A stretch of DNA of 64,000 bases from JBPYFK01 sp051984675 (lineage in GTDB: Bacteria > Actinomycetota > Actinomycetes > Mycobacteriales > Pseudonocardiaceae): the NCBI GenBank assembly GCA_051984675.1, contig JBPYFK010000035.1:20944-84943 (forward strand), read 5' to 3'. Shown piece by piece: positions 50,868 through 59,679 of this stretch. Below the pieces are notes generated by a model, which was not told the origin of the DNA, made no database searches, and saw only the letters and a program-made list of their open reading frames with translations. Every line of letters starts with the position of its first letter. The first letter of the stretch is position 1. The position numbers and the translations under genes were made by a program.

Positions 50868-52076
50868 ATGCGCCGGGAAATGGTGCCTGCGACGGGTAAG
50901 TCACCACCTGTTGATCGGGCAGTCCGACCAGCTCAAACGGGGGCTGATTCCTCGGTCGAGCAGGCCGCCCGATTCGGACAGTTGCTGGATGAGCATACGC
51001 ACGTGCTGAATCTGCTGGACCGCACGGCGGCTCTGCGCGGCCTCGCGGGCCGTGTTCGGGAGGAGTGCGGCGCGGATATCGGCTTGGCCGGTCCCACCGA
51101 ATCGGACCGGCTGCTGGTGTTACGACATTGGAATGGTACGCGTGCCTCCGGCCTGCACGACCTGCACGTCCCCCTCGGACTCGGACTCGGCGGCCGGGTG
51201 TTCGCGCAGCTCACGCCACTGTGGGTGGACGACTACTGTGCCTCCGAACTGATCACGCACGATTTCGACGCGGCCATTTCCGCCGACGGAATCCGCACGA
51301 TGATGGCGGTGCCCATGCTGCGGGCCGGTCGGGTCTACGGAGTCCTTTACGCCGCCGTCCGCGATGTTTCCGGGTTCAGCGACAGGCAGGTGGACACGGC
51401 GGTCAGCGTCGCGAACAGCGGCGCGCTCGCGCTCGACACCGCGATGGCCGCCGAACGGCAGCGCGAGACCGCGGTCGCTGCCGAGCGGCGGCGGATCGCC
51501 TCCGCCCTGCACGATTCCGTTGGGGCGCAGCTGTTCCGCATCGGCGCGGAACTCCACGATCTGCGGGGCCTCGCCGAAGGCGAGGCCCCCGAGCTGCGGG
51601 AGCGGTTGGGGTCGCTGGAGGATCGGCTCGCGGCGACGGCGTCGGCATTCCGCGAGTCCGTCTACGCCCTGGATCATGACGAACCGGTCGGTGGGCTCGC
51701 GGCGACACTGGCGCGTGACTGCGACGCGTTCCAGCGGCGCACCGGCGTCGCCGCCCAGGTCGTGGAAGTCGGCGCGGTCCCGGAGTGCGATCCGCAGCGA
51801 GCCCGCGTGCTCATCGCGGCGGCCCGCGAAGCGCTGCTGAACGTGGAGAAGCATGCTCACGCGCGGACGGTGCTGATCAGTTTGATCACGTTGGACGGTG
51901 GCATCGTCGTGTCCGTCGCCGACGACGGCGAGGGGTGGAAACTCGACAGCGGCAGTGGCGGCGGTATCGGACTCAGTTCCGCGTCCGCGCGCGTCGCGGA
52001 GATTTCCGGGGAAATGTCCGCGGTGTCTAATGAGGACGGTGGTGTGACGGTGCGTGTCTGGGTTCCGTTGCCATGA
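50868..52076 (+). CDS. GAF-domain sensor histidine kinase (NarL-partner type)
   Basis: About 402 residues, soluble. N-terminal GAF domain (residues about 50-190: GADIGLAGPTESDRLLVLRHW, IRTMMAVPMLRAGRVYGVLY). Then the HisKA_3 box AERRRIASALHDSVGAQLF with the phospho-acceptor His near 215, and an HATPase domain (NVEKHAHA, ADDGEGW, GIGLSSASAR). Cytoplasmic, so it senses an intracellular signal, plausibly linked to acetate metabolism given its divergent neighbour. The start is uncertain (TTG 50841, ATG 50868 or 50880). Overlaps the response regulator gene by 4 bp. Confidence 0.88.
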   Translation: MRREMVPATGKSPPVDRAVRPAQTGADSSVEQAARFGQLLDEHTHVLNLLDRTAALRGLAGRVREECGADIGLAGPTESDRLLVLRHWNGTRASGLHDLHVPLGLGLGGRVFAQLTPLWVDDYCASELITHDFDAAISADGIRTMMAVPMLRAGRVYGVLYAAVRDVSGFSDRQVDTAVSVANSGALALDTAMAAERQRETAVAAERRRIASALHDSVGAQLFRIGAELHDLRGLAEGEAPELRERLGSLEDRLAATASAFRESVYALDHDEPVGGLAATLARDCDAFQRRTGVAAQVVEVGAVPECDPQRARVLIAAAREALLNVEKHAHARTVLISLITLDGGIVVSVADDGEGWKLDSGSGGGIGLSSASARVAEISGEMSAVSNEDGGVTVRVWVPLP

Positions 52077-52735
52077 GCGCACCGGGGGTTGGGAAAACGG
52101 GGGTCAGTGGATCGGCTGTCCGGGTTGTCGTCGTGGACGACCACCCGGTGGTCCTCGACGGCGTGCGCCTGCTGCTGCGCGACGATCCGACGATTCGCGT
52201 GGTGGCGCGGGCCGCGAACGCCGCGGCGGCGGTGCGGCTGGTCGCCCGGGAGCAGCCCGACGTCGTGCTGCTCGACCTCCGGCTGCCGGACGGGCTGGCC
52301 AGCGAGGTCGTCGGGCCGTTGCGGAAGGCGGCGCCGCACGCGCGGCTGGTGATCTTCACCGCCTACCGCGACCATGCGGCCTTGCAGGCGACGCTCGACG
52401 CGGGTGTCGACGGGTGCCTGCTCAAGGATGCCGGCGCGACCGACCTGGTCGCGGCAGTGCACCAGGCAGTGCACGGTATCGCGATCTTCGATCCCCGGGT
52501 CGGGGACGGCGCGACTCCTCGGCTGCGGGCGCGCCTCTACGACACCGGCCTGACGCGTCGCGAGTATGACGTGTTGCGCCATGCCGCCGCGGGCAAGACC
52601 AACCCGGAGATCGCCGTGCAGCTCGGCCTGACCAGGCACACCGTCACCGGGTACCTGCGCAACGCCATGCGCAAGCTCCACGCGCGCAACCGGATCGAGC
52701 TGATCGCCAAGGCCGCCCAGTCCGGCCTGCTGTAG
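52073..52735 (+). CDS. NarL/LuxR-family response regulator
   Basis: 220 residues: receiver domain with VVVDDHPVVLDGVRLLL, phospho-acceptor Asp68 in VVLLDLRLPDG and Lys in CLLKDAGA; C-terminal LuxR HTH (LTRREYDVLRHAAAGKTNPEIAVQLGLTRHTVTGYLRNAMRKL). Partner of the upstream kinase (ATGA overlap). Likely targets are its own promoter and the divergent acetate transporter. Confidence 0.92.
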   Translation: MSAPGVGKTGVSGSAVRVVVVDDHPVVLDGVRLLLRDDPTIRVVARAANAAAAVRLVAREQPDVVLLDLRLPDGLASEVVGPLRKAAPHARLVIFTAYRDHAALQATLDAGVDGCLLKDAGATDLVAAVHQAVHGIAIFDPRVGDGATPRLRARLYDTGLTRREYDVLRHAAAGKTNPEIAVQLGLTRHTVTGYLRNAMRKLHARNRIELIAKAAQSGLL

Positions 52736-52779
52736 AGTTTACGGAACCGCACCGTTGCGTATCTGACCGGGAGCTTGCA

Positions 52780-53700
52780 GTGGACTCGACCGTCGACCCG
52801 CTCGCGGCACCGCCCACCGAGGATGCAGAGGTGCGGCCCTGGGTGGCAGCGCTCGGGCTGCCCGCGCTGGTCGACATCCACACCCACTTCCTGCCGGAGC
52901 AGGTCCTGCGGAAGGTGTGGGAGTTCTTCGACCACGCCCGCACCCACTACGGCGTGGACTGGCCAGTGCGCTACCGGTACGACGAGACGCGCAGGCTGCG
53001 CATCCTGCGCGAGCTTGGCCTGGGTGGTTTCGCGCCGCTGGTCTACCCGCACAAGCCGGGCATGGCCGAGTGGCTGACGTCCTGGGCGTTGGACTTCGGT
53101 GCGCGCACCAAGGGCGCCGTGCCCACCGCGACGATGTATCCCGAGCAGGGTGTCGACCGCTACGTCGCCGAAGCTCTCGACCGGGGTGCCAGGTGCGTGA
53201 AGGTGCACGTCCAGGTCGGGGACTTCGACCCGAGGGACGACCTGCTCGACCCCGCGTGGGGCATGCTGGCCGAGGCGGGCGTGCCGGCCGTCGTGCACTG
53301 CGGCCACGGCCCGGTGCCCGGTACCTACACCGGTCTGGACGTCTTCGAAGAGGTTCTGCGACGCCACCCGCGCCTGGTGGCCGTCCTGGCGCACGCGGGA
53401 ATGCCCGACTACGACCGTGCGCTCGACCTCGCGGAGCGCTTCCCGCGCGTGCACCTGGACACCACCATGGTCGGGACTACCTTCGCGGAGCGCGCCGCGC
53501 CGCTTCCCGACGACTGGACGTCCAGGCTGGTCGGCCTGGCGGACAAGGTCGTCCTCGGGTCGGACTTCCCGAACATTCCCTACTCTTACGCCCACCAGCT
53601 CGCGGCGATCGCCGGATGGGCCGCCGCCGATGACCGTCTGGGGCTCCCGTTTCTGCGCTCGGTGCTGCACGACGCCCCCGCCCGGCTGTTGGGGCTGTGA
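52780..53700 (+). CDS. amidohydrolase_2 family protein (ACMSD-like)
   Basis: 306-residue TIM-barrel metal enzyme. The metal motif VDIHTHFLP sits near residue 32, VVHCGHGP and LAHAGMPDYD provide further His ligands, and GSDFPNIPYSY the Asp. Related enzymes decarboxylate or hydrolyse aromatic or cyclic acids; substrate unknown. It begins at a GTG 44 bp after the response regulator and may be read through from the two-component operon. Confidence 0.85.
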   Translation: MDSTVDPLAAPPTEDAEVRPWVAALGLPALVDIHTHFLPEQVLRKVWEFFDHARTHYGVDWPVRYRYDETRRLRILRELGLGGFAPLVYPHKPGMAEWLTSWALDFGARTKGAVPTATMYPEQGVDRYVAEALDRGARCVKVHVQVGDFDPRDDLLDPAWGMLAEAGVPAVVHCGHGPVPGTYTGLDVFEEVLRRHPRLVAVLAHAGMPDYDRALDLAERFPRVHLDTTMVGTTFAERAAPLPDDWTSRLVGLADKVVLGSDFPNIPYSYAHQLAAIAGWAAADDRLGLPFLRSVLHDAPARLLGL

Positions 53701-53703
53701 GCG

Positions 53704-55080
53704 TCAGGAGGGCACATCCCCGAGTTCGGCGAGAGCGATCGGCACGGCTTCGCTGAGCTTCTCGATATCCGGCATCGCATCGCGGTTGGCCTGGAGCCCC
53801 ACCTGCACCGTGTCACCGTAGGTGGACAGGGCGATGCCCAAGGCGTGTCCCGGAGCGAGCGGGACCAGTGGATACATCTCCTGGAGTGTCGCTGAGTCGA
53901 GCGAGAAAGTGAGGCGGGGGAGCGGCACGTTCGTGATGACCGTGTCGAACAGCAACGCCGCCGTCCGCCCGGCCCAGGGCGTGGCGACGGCGTGGGCGAG
54001 ACGCGGGAGCTGCTCGGCCAGGATCGGCAGCGCGCCGGGTCCGTGGCTCAAGCCCGCGTTCTTGTTGCTGTCCATCGCGGCCCGGATGGCCCGCAACCGC
54101 CGAACCGGGTCGGCCTCGCCGACCGGGAGTGGGCAGAGGGAACCGGACAGCTGGTTGCCGCCGGCGCCGGACCGCCGGCGCTGGCTGACCGGGACGAGCG
54201 CGCGCGGCTCCAGATCGTCGAGTGGATGTCCGCGTGCGGTGAGCCACCGCCGCAGCGCGCCGGCCACAACCGTCAGCAGCACGTCGTTCGTGGTCCCGCC
54301 ATGGCGCCTGCGGACCTGCCGGATGTCGGTAAGCGCCAGTTGGAGCAGCTCGACCCGCCGTTGCCGCCGGGGCGTGGACAGCAGCGGCGAGCCGCGGTGC
54401 GGTAATCGAGCCTCGCGGACGATGTCCCGGGCGATGCCGAACGCCTCCCGTCGTTGCCGCACGGCGGAGGCCAGCCCGGTCGAGAACTCGGAGGCCAGGC
54501 GCCGTGCCGTGCCCGTCAGATCGTTCGGCTGGCGCAGCACGCGCCAGCCAGCGCGTGCGAGCCACGACGCGTTCGGCTGGGCGTCCGGTTCCGGCGGTTC
54601 GGGCGGGGTGAAGCCGTCCAGCAATCCCATGCCCAGCATGACCGCCCCCGCACCGTCGCAGAGCGCGTGATGCAGCTTGGACAGCACGGCGAAACGGTCC
54701 CCGTCCAGTCCCGTGATCACGTGCAGCTCCCAGAGCGGGCGGCGCAGGTCCATCGGTTCGGACATCAGCTCCGCGACCAGCTCACTGAGCTGCTCGCGAG
54801 CGCCGGGAGCGGGAAGGTGGTGCCGGTGGATGTGCCGGTCCTCGGAGAACGCCGGGTCGTCCGACCAGAGGGCCGTCCCGGGCGGCAACCACCGCCATTG
54901 GACCGTGCGGCGAAGCATCGGCAGCCGTCTCGCCCGAGCCGCGAGCAGCGCGGCCAGCCGGTCGGTGTCGGCGGAACTCGCCGGCTGGAAAACCGCGACC
55001 GCTCCCATGTGCATCGGCGTGGCGTCCTGCTCCAGGCTCAGGAACGCCATATCGAGCGGGGCGAGCTGCTCTGACCTCAT
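53704..55080 (-). CDS. wax ester synthase/diacylglycerol acyltransferase (WS/DGAT)
   Basis: 458-residue acyltransferase that makes triacylglycerol or wax esters from acyl-CoA. The catalytic HHxxxDG motif is KLHHALCDGAGAV (His137, His138, Asp142); the N-terminal LAPLDMAFLSLEQDATPMHMGAVAVF and the later GTTNDVLLTVVAGALRRWL and NVPLP are family marks. The ATG at 55080 follows GGAAGGG. Convergent with the amidohydrolase (3 bp between stops). It fits the storage-lipid metabolism of actinomycetes. Confidence 0.93.
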   Translation of the reverse strand: MRSEQLAPLDMAFLSLEQDATPMHMGAVAVFQPASSADTDRLAALLAARARRLPMLRRTVQWRWLPPGTALWSDDPAFSEDRHIHRHHLPAPGAREQLSELVAELMSEPMDLRRPLWELHVITGLDGDRFAVLSKLHHALCDGAGAVMLGMGLLDGFTPPEPPEPDAQPNASWLARAGWRVLRQPNDLTGTARRLASEFSTGLASAVRQRREAFGIARDIVREARLPHRGSPLLSTPRRQRRVELLQLALTDIRQVRRRHGGTTNDVLLTVVAGALRRWLTARGHPLDDLEPRALVPVSQRRRSGAGGNQLSGSLCPLPVGEADPVRRLRAIRAAMDSNKNAGLSHGPGALPILAEQLPRLAHAVATPWAGRTAALLFDTVITNVPLPRLTFSLDSATLQEMYPLVPLAPGHALGIALSTYGDTVQVGLQANRDAMPDIEKLSEAVPIALAELGDVPS

Positions 55081-55287
55081 TACCACCCTTCCGTGCGCAC
55101 TGCCCTTCAGTCCCACCACAGCACGCCAGCATGGCGGCGTGGTGTCCGGCGCGTTACGGAAGCCGGACGAGATCAGCGAGCGGGCGGGGCGACGCTCCTA
55201 ATCGTCCATTGTGGATAGTAGCTTGACCTCTACCAGGCTGGAGATCTGATACTGCGGATCCGCGCATCCCGATGGCAAGGAGTCAAC

Positions 55288-56097
55288 ATGATCTTGGTGA
55301 CTGGGGCGACAGGGCATGTCGGCCGGAACGTGGTCTCGCGGCTGCATGCCGCCGGCGTGCCGGTGCGTGCCCTGACAAGGAATCCCGAGCACGCTGATTT
55401 CCCGGAAGCGGTCGAGGTCGTCCGTGGCGATCTCACCCAACCGGAGAGCCTGCCGGCCGCGCTCGACGGCGTCGATCGGGCCTACCTGTTCCCGGTCAGC
55501 GGCGAAGCCACCCAGGGCTTCCTCGACATCGCGGCGAAATGCGAGCTGCGCCGGGTGGTGGTGCTCTCCTCGCTGGCAACGACCTGGCCGGACAGCGCCA
55601 TCGGAGCGCATCACCTCGCAGTGGAATCCGCCGTCGAGTCCTCCGGCCGGGAATGGACGCACGTGCGCCCCGGTGCGTTCGCCGTCAACAGTCTCCGGCT
55701 GTGGCGTGACTCGATCCGCGCCGAAGGCGTGGTCCGGGCGCCGTACGGCGATGCGGCGCTGTCGCCGATCCACGAGGACGACATCGCCGCGGTTGCCGTG
55801 ACCGCCCTGCTGGAAGACGGGCATGCTGGGGCCAGGTACTCGCTGACCGGGCCGGAGTCCCTGACCCAGCGCGAGCAGGTCGCCGCCATCGCCTCGGTGC
55901 TGGGCAAGGAGATCCGGTTCGAGGAGGTCACGCCCGAGCAGGCCGAGGAGCGGGGCATCCCGGCGTTGCGGAGGGACGCGCTCGCGGGCTCGGTCGGCAG
56001 GCCCGCCGAGGTGCTGCCCACCGTCGAGGAGGTCACCGGCCGACCGGCCCGGACCTTCGCGCGGTGGGTCGCCGATCACACGGCCGATTTCAAGTGA
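55288..56097 (+). CDS. NAD(P)H-binding atypical SDR (NmrA-like)
   Basis: 269 residues: Rossmann motif ILVTGATGHVGRNVVSRL at the N-terminus, then VRALTRNPEHADFPEAVEVVRGDLTQPESLPAALDGVDRAYL typical of NmrA/SDRa5 proteins. The YxxxK catalytic pair is not obvious, so a redox-sensing or reductase role is open. AAGGAG lies 8 bp before the ATG at 55288. Confidence 0.88.
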   Translation: MILVTGATGHVGRNVVSRLHAAGVPVRALTRNPEHADFPEAVEVVRGDLTQPESLPAALDGVDRAYLFPVSGEATQGFLDIAAKCELRRVVVLSSLATTWPDSAIGAHHLAVESAVESSGREWTHVRPGAFAVNSLRLWRDSIRAEGVVRAPYGDAALSPIHEDDIAAVAVTALLEDGHAGARYSLTGPESLTQREQVAAIASVLGKEIRFEEVTPEQAEERGIPALRRDALAGSVGRPAEVLPTVEEVTGRPARTFARWVADHTADFK

Positions 56098-56158
56098 ATC
56101 CAACACGGGGCTGGATGCAGACAGCACCCCCTCCCGCCGTCGTAGAGTGCGAGAGGTG

Positions 56159-57793
56159 ATGGACACAGCGGGTGCAGCGAACGGCTCTGGGACGGAACGG
56201 ATCGTCACGGCACGGCGGATCGTCTCGATGGGGGACACCCCATCGCAGGCGTTCGCCTGCCGGGGCGAGTGGATCGTCGCCACCGGCGATCTCGACGAAC
56301 TGCGCGACCACTTCCCCTCGGCGAAAGTGCACGACTTCGGGGACGCCACGGTGGTGCCAGGCTTCAACGACGCTCATCAGCATCCGACGATCTGCGCCGA
56401 GCAGGCACTGCAGGTCGACCTCTCGCCGGAGCGGGTGCGCTCGACGGCGGATCTCACCGAGGCGCTGCGCCAGCGCGCCGCGACGGTCGAGCCCGGGGAG
56501 TGGGTGGTCGGTTGTGGGTACGACCCGTTCCGCAGCAACGCCGGTCAGGACCTGACCCGGGCGGACCTCGATCGCGCCGTCCCCGATCATCCGGTCCTGG
56601 TCGTGCATGTCACGCTGCACGCCGGGGTGGTCAACAGTCGCGGCCTGGATCTGGCGGGGCTCGGGGACGGCAGCACCGCCCCACCGGGTGGTGAGTTGGG
56701 ACGTGATCCGGCCGGACACCTCAACGGCGTACTGCACGACCAAGCCCTCTACGATCTCGCGTTCCCCGCGTTCACCAGGCATCAGACGGTCGTTCCGCAA
56801 CCGGCGACCGCGGACCGACTGGTGGCATTCGAGCAGTTCGCCCGCAGGCTGCATGCTGCCGGCATCACGTCGGTGGGGGACGCGCTCGTCGGGCCGGACA
56901 GCTGGGGACTGCTGTGCCGTGCCCGGGAAACCGACCGCCTCACGCTGCGCATCAACGCGCTGGGCGCCTACGAGCACTTCGACCACTTCCGGGATCTGGA
57001 CCTGCCGGCGCCCGCACCGACTGACCGGGTTCGGCTCGGCGGGATCAAGGCGTTCGCCGACGGCGCGGTCAACGGTGGAACCTGCCTGGTGGAGCAGCCG
57101 ATCGAGGGGACCGATTCGCACGGGATCGAGCGTGTCTCGGCCGCTGAGCTGGCCGACATGGTGCGCCACGTGCATGACGCCGGGTGGCGGATCGGCGTGC
57201 ACGCCAACGGGGATCGCGCGGTCCGGCGCGTGGTCGACGCGGTGGCCAAGGCGCAGGCCGACAACCCCAGGGAGGATGTCCGGCACCGCATCGAACACTG
57301 CTCGCTCATCGACGAGGACCTCGTCACGCGCATGCGCGCGCACGGAATGGTCGCCGTGCCCTTCGCGAATTACGCGCTGGCGCACGGCGACAAGCTCTTC
57401 CGCTACTACGGCCGGGCACGCACGGAGCGGATGTTCGCTCATCGCGCGCTGCTGGATGCCGGTGTAGCGGTGGCTGGTTCCTCCGACTACCCGTGCGGCC
57501 CCTTTGAGCCACTGTTCGGTATGCGCAGCTGCGTCACCCGCCGGGACCGCAACGGCGATCCGTTCGGTCCGACACAGCGCATCACCCCAACGGAAGCGCT
57601 CGCGCTGTACACCACGGGTGCCGCGTACGCCTCGGGCGAGGAGAACACCAAAGGTCGCCTGATTCCGGGGTATCTCGCCGACTTCGTCGTGCTCGCCGAG
57701 GACCCGCTGAGCGCGGACACCGAGCGGTTGTCCGAGATCCCGGTGCTGCAGACGTGGGTCGGTGCCCGCCGGGTATGGGCGGCGGCCGAGTAA
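56159..57793 (+). CDS. amidohydrolase family protein (YtcJ-like, amidohydrolase_3)
   Basis: About 544 residues. Substrates and reactions of this family are mostly unknown (exoenzyme-regulatory or formamide hydrolase-like). The N-terminal VVPGFNDAHQHPTI holds the first metal His pair, GIKAFADGAVNGGTCL the bridging Lys region, VHANGDRAVRRVVDAV and RIEHCSLIDEDLV further His, and SSDYPCGPFEPLFGM the Asp; the C-terminus GYLADFVVLAEDPL returns to the beta-sandwich. The start is ATG 56159 or GTG 56147. Confidence 0.88.
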   Translation: MDTAGAANGSGTERIVTARRIVSMGDTPSQAFACRGEWIVATGDLDELRDHFPSAKVHDFGDATVVPGFNDAHQHPTICAEQALQVDLSPERVRSTADLTEALRQRAATVEPGEWVVGCGYDPFRSNAGQDLTRADLDRAVPDHPVLVVHVTLHAGVVNSRGLDLAGLGDGSTAPPGGELGRDPAGHLNGVLHDQALYDLAFPAFTRHQTVVPQPATADRLVAFEQFARRLHAAGITSVGDALVGPDSWGLLCRARETDRLTLRINALGAYEHFDHFRDLDLPAPAPTDRVRLGGIKAFADGAVNGGTCLVEQPIEGTDSHGIERVSAAELADMVRHVHDAGWRIGVHANGDRAVRRVVDAVAKAQADNPREDVRHRIEHCSLIDEDLVTRMRAHGMVAVPFANYALAHGDKLFRYYGRARTERMFAHRALLDAGVAVAGSSDYPCGPFEPLFGMRSCVTRRDRNGDPFGPTQRITPTEALALYTTGAAYASGEENTKGRLIPGYLADFVVLAEDPLSADTERLSEIPVLQTWVGARRVWAAAE

Positions 57794-57811
57794 GTGCTGC
57801 TCGCGTCCGGG

Positions 57812-58252
57812 TTACCGGGCGGTGTGGAAGGTGAGGCGGAACTTGCCGATCCAGACCTCGTCACCATCGGTCAGCTCGGCGGTCTCCACGGGCTGACGGT
57901 TGAGGTAGGTGCCGTTCAGTGAACCGGCGTCCGCGATGGTGTACCGGTGGCCCTGGACGTGCAGCCGCGCGTGGCGGCGGGAGACGGTCACGTCGTCGAG
58001 CACGATGTCGCAGTCCCGGTGCCGTCCGATCACCGTGTCGGTGGACGTGATGGGAATGCGGGTTCCGGCGTCCGGGCCACGTTTGATCACCAGCTGGGTC
58101 AGGGTGCCCAGATCGAATTTGGTGGGAGAAGGCCCGGCGTCCAGCGACTGATCACCGGATTGCTGGTCGGGAACGGGAGTGGAGGGCCTGGTGGGATCGT
58201 CTGGAATGGTCGTTGGGGCGTATTCGGACGTGCCGTGCGGGGTGTAGCTCAT
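57812..58252 (-). CDS. FHA domain protein (GarA-like), copy 2
   Basis: 146 residues with C-terminal FHA domain TVIGRHRDCDIVLDDVTVSRRHARLHVQGHRYTIADAGSLNGTYLN, very similar to copy 1 at 40951-41403, including the trailing GDEVWIGKFRLTFH. The N-terminal part (YTPHGTSEYAPTTIPDDPTR) is Thr/Pro-rich and offers threonines for kinase phosphorylation. GGAGG precedes the ATG at 58252. No kinase gene is adjacent here. Confidence 0.9.
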   Translation of the reverse strand: MSYTPHGTSEYAPTTIPDDPTRPSTPVPDQQSGDQSLDAGPSPTKFDLGTLTQLVIKRGPDAGTRIPITSTDTVIGRHRDCDIVLDDVTVSRRHARLHVQGHRYTIADAGSLNGTYLNRQPVETAELTDGDEVWIGKFRLTFHTAR

Positions 58253-58530
58253 GATCGCCTCCGCACCCGGGACCGGACAAGCGTCCAGGGCGGTAAGTAC
58301 TCCGACTTTCGGCGCCATCGAAGCTTCTGACGCGTCGCCGTACCTTCACACGCATCCAGCCAGCACACAACCCCGTAAATCCCTGTGTGCTTGGAGAACT
58401 ACCTACTGTAGTGACCCGGTGATCGGCTATCCACGCAGGCAGGAGAAGCGGCGGCAAGCCGGGTTCACGCCACCGGGTGGCTTCCGTCCAGCCGACGTGA
58501 CCGGCCAGCGGCTGCGGCGGTCCACCGGGA

Positions 58531-59148
58531 TCAACCACTCCGACGGGCGGCAATCGGTTCGCTGCGCGCGACCGGGAGCCGCGGCACGGTGGCCGCTTCC
58601 TCGAACCGGGGCGCGGGCACGACGCGGACGTCCACCTTCTGCCAGAGGTGCTGGGTGAGCACGGCACCGATGGTGACCCCGAGCGTGTTCAGGATGACGT
58701 CGTCGGTGGACGCCGTGCGGCCAACGATCGCGACACCCTGGATCAGTTCGATCATCGCCGAGGTGCACATACCGGCCAGCGCGACCCTGGGCAGCGTGTG
58801 GAAGCACCGCACCCGCAGCGGGATCAGCGCTCCGAGCGGGAGCAGCAGCATCCCGTTGCCGAGAATCTGCACCCATGGCAGCACATCGTCCGGGTCGGCG
58901 CGCAACGCGGACATCAGATCCTCACCGGGCATGAGTTCGACGCGGTCCGGGCACTGCGGTTGCGGGGAGAACACGAGGTAGGCGGCGAACAGGGTGGAGA
59001 ACACGATCGTCGCGTCAATCGCGGCGTCGCGCAACGGCGTGTTGTCGTCCCGTCGAATTCGTAGCGTCGCGGAAACGATGGACACGATCAGCGAGATCGG
59101 TACGAATGCGAGCCCGACTGGTACGAATTCGTCGATCAGCTGTTTCAT
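58531..59148 (-). CDS. VanZ family membrane protein
   Basis: 205 residues, about five membrane segments. The VanZ-like core is NGMLLLPLGALIPLRV, then SAMIELIQGVAIVGRTASTDDVILNTLGVTIGAVL (conserved E-x-x-Q and D-D). VanZ proteins confer low-level glycopeptide tolerance or alter the cell envelope, and many copies in actinomycetes have unknown roles. No other van gene is near. The ATG at 59148 has AGGAGG upstream. Confidence 0.88.
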   Translation of the reverse strand: MKQLIDEFVPVGLAFVPISLIVSIVSATLRIRRDDNTPLRDAAIDATIVFSTLFAAYLVFSPQPQCPDRVELMPGEDLMSALRADPDDVLPWVQILGNGMLLLPLGALIPLRVRCFHTLPRVALAGMCTSAMIELIQGVAIVGRTASTDDVILNTLGVTIGAVLTQHLWQKVDVRVVPAPRFEEAATVPRLPVARSEPIAARRSG

Positions 59149-59679
59149 TCAGCGCCTCCTGGGATGCGGGGGTCGGTGCCGCCGTAGTTTTCTGGAATTC
59201 CGGGACCGTGGCGCGAAAGAATTGGTGGGCGAGCGGAAACCAAAGGCCGGTGACGGGTGTGTCCCGACGGTTCCTCAAGCGGGCTGCGCGGGAAGTGGTG
59301 GCATCCACACGCTGGACAACGTCGCCGAGCAGGCCGGTAGGTGAGCCGCGAGTGACCGCTGGCGACTCAGTCGCGCGCGGCTCCGGTGCAGGGCGGTCGG
59401 CAGGGCGGTGGCGCATTCCGGCACGACCGGTTCACCCGCTCGGTGCCGTGGGGCGGCGTTGTCACGAACTTCCTTCCGTCGAAACCATCCACCGGCGGTG
59501 GGCCAAATTGGCGAAGGTCGCGGCCGAAGATATCGAGTGTGTCCGTTGCGGTGAATGCTGTGGCAACAAAGCGCCAGCATGCGCACGGAGAAGTCGTCCG
59601 GGTGTTACTGGGAAGCGTGGGATAAAATGACTGTCAGTCGGTGACGATGATCACGACTCATACAGAAGTTCTCAATTTG
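59149..59679. other. 531-bp region without an established gene
   Basis: Upstream region of vanZ (minus strand) and 3' flank of the amidohydrolase. It contains a short frame with a CxxCGECC cluster (59448-59630, see next entry) and an AT-rich tail (about 59635-59690). No terminator-like stem is clear. Confidence 0.5.
59448..59630 (+). CDS. possible 60-residue Cys-cluster peptide (YkgJ-like signature)
   Basis: From a GTG at 59448 the frame reads RRWAKLAKVAAEDIECVRCG, then ECC, matching the CxxCxxCC signature that opens YkgJ-type metal-binding proteins, and stops soon after at 59630. It may be a genuine tiny protein or the decayed 5' end of a longer gene. There is no ribosome site and codon bias is moderate. 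Confidence 0.25.
   Translation: MGRRCHELPSVETIHRRWAKLAKVAAEDIECVRCGECCGNKAPACARRSRPGVTGKRGIK

Noticed and set aside
58531..59148. VanZ as part of a vancomycin-resistance cluster
   Set aside because: No vanS/R/H/A/X genes nearby; isolated VanZ-like proteins are common in actinomycetes.
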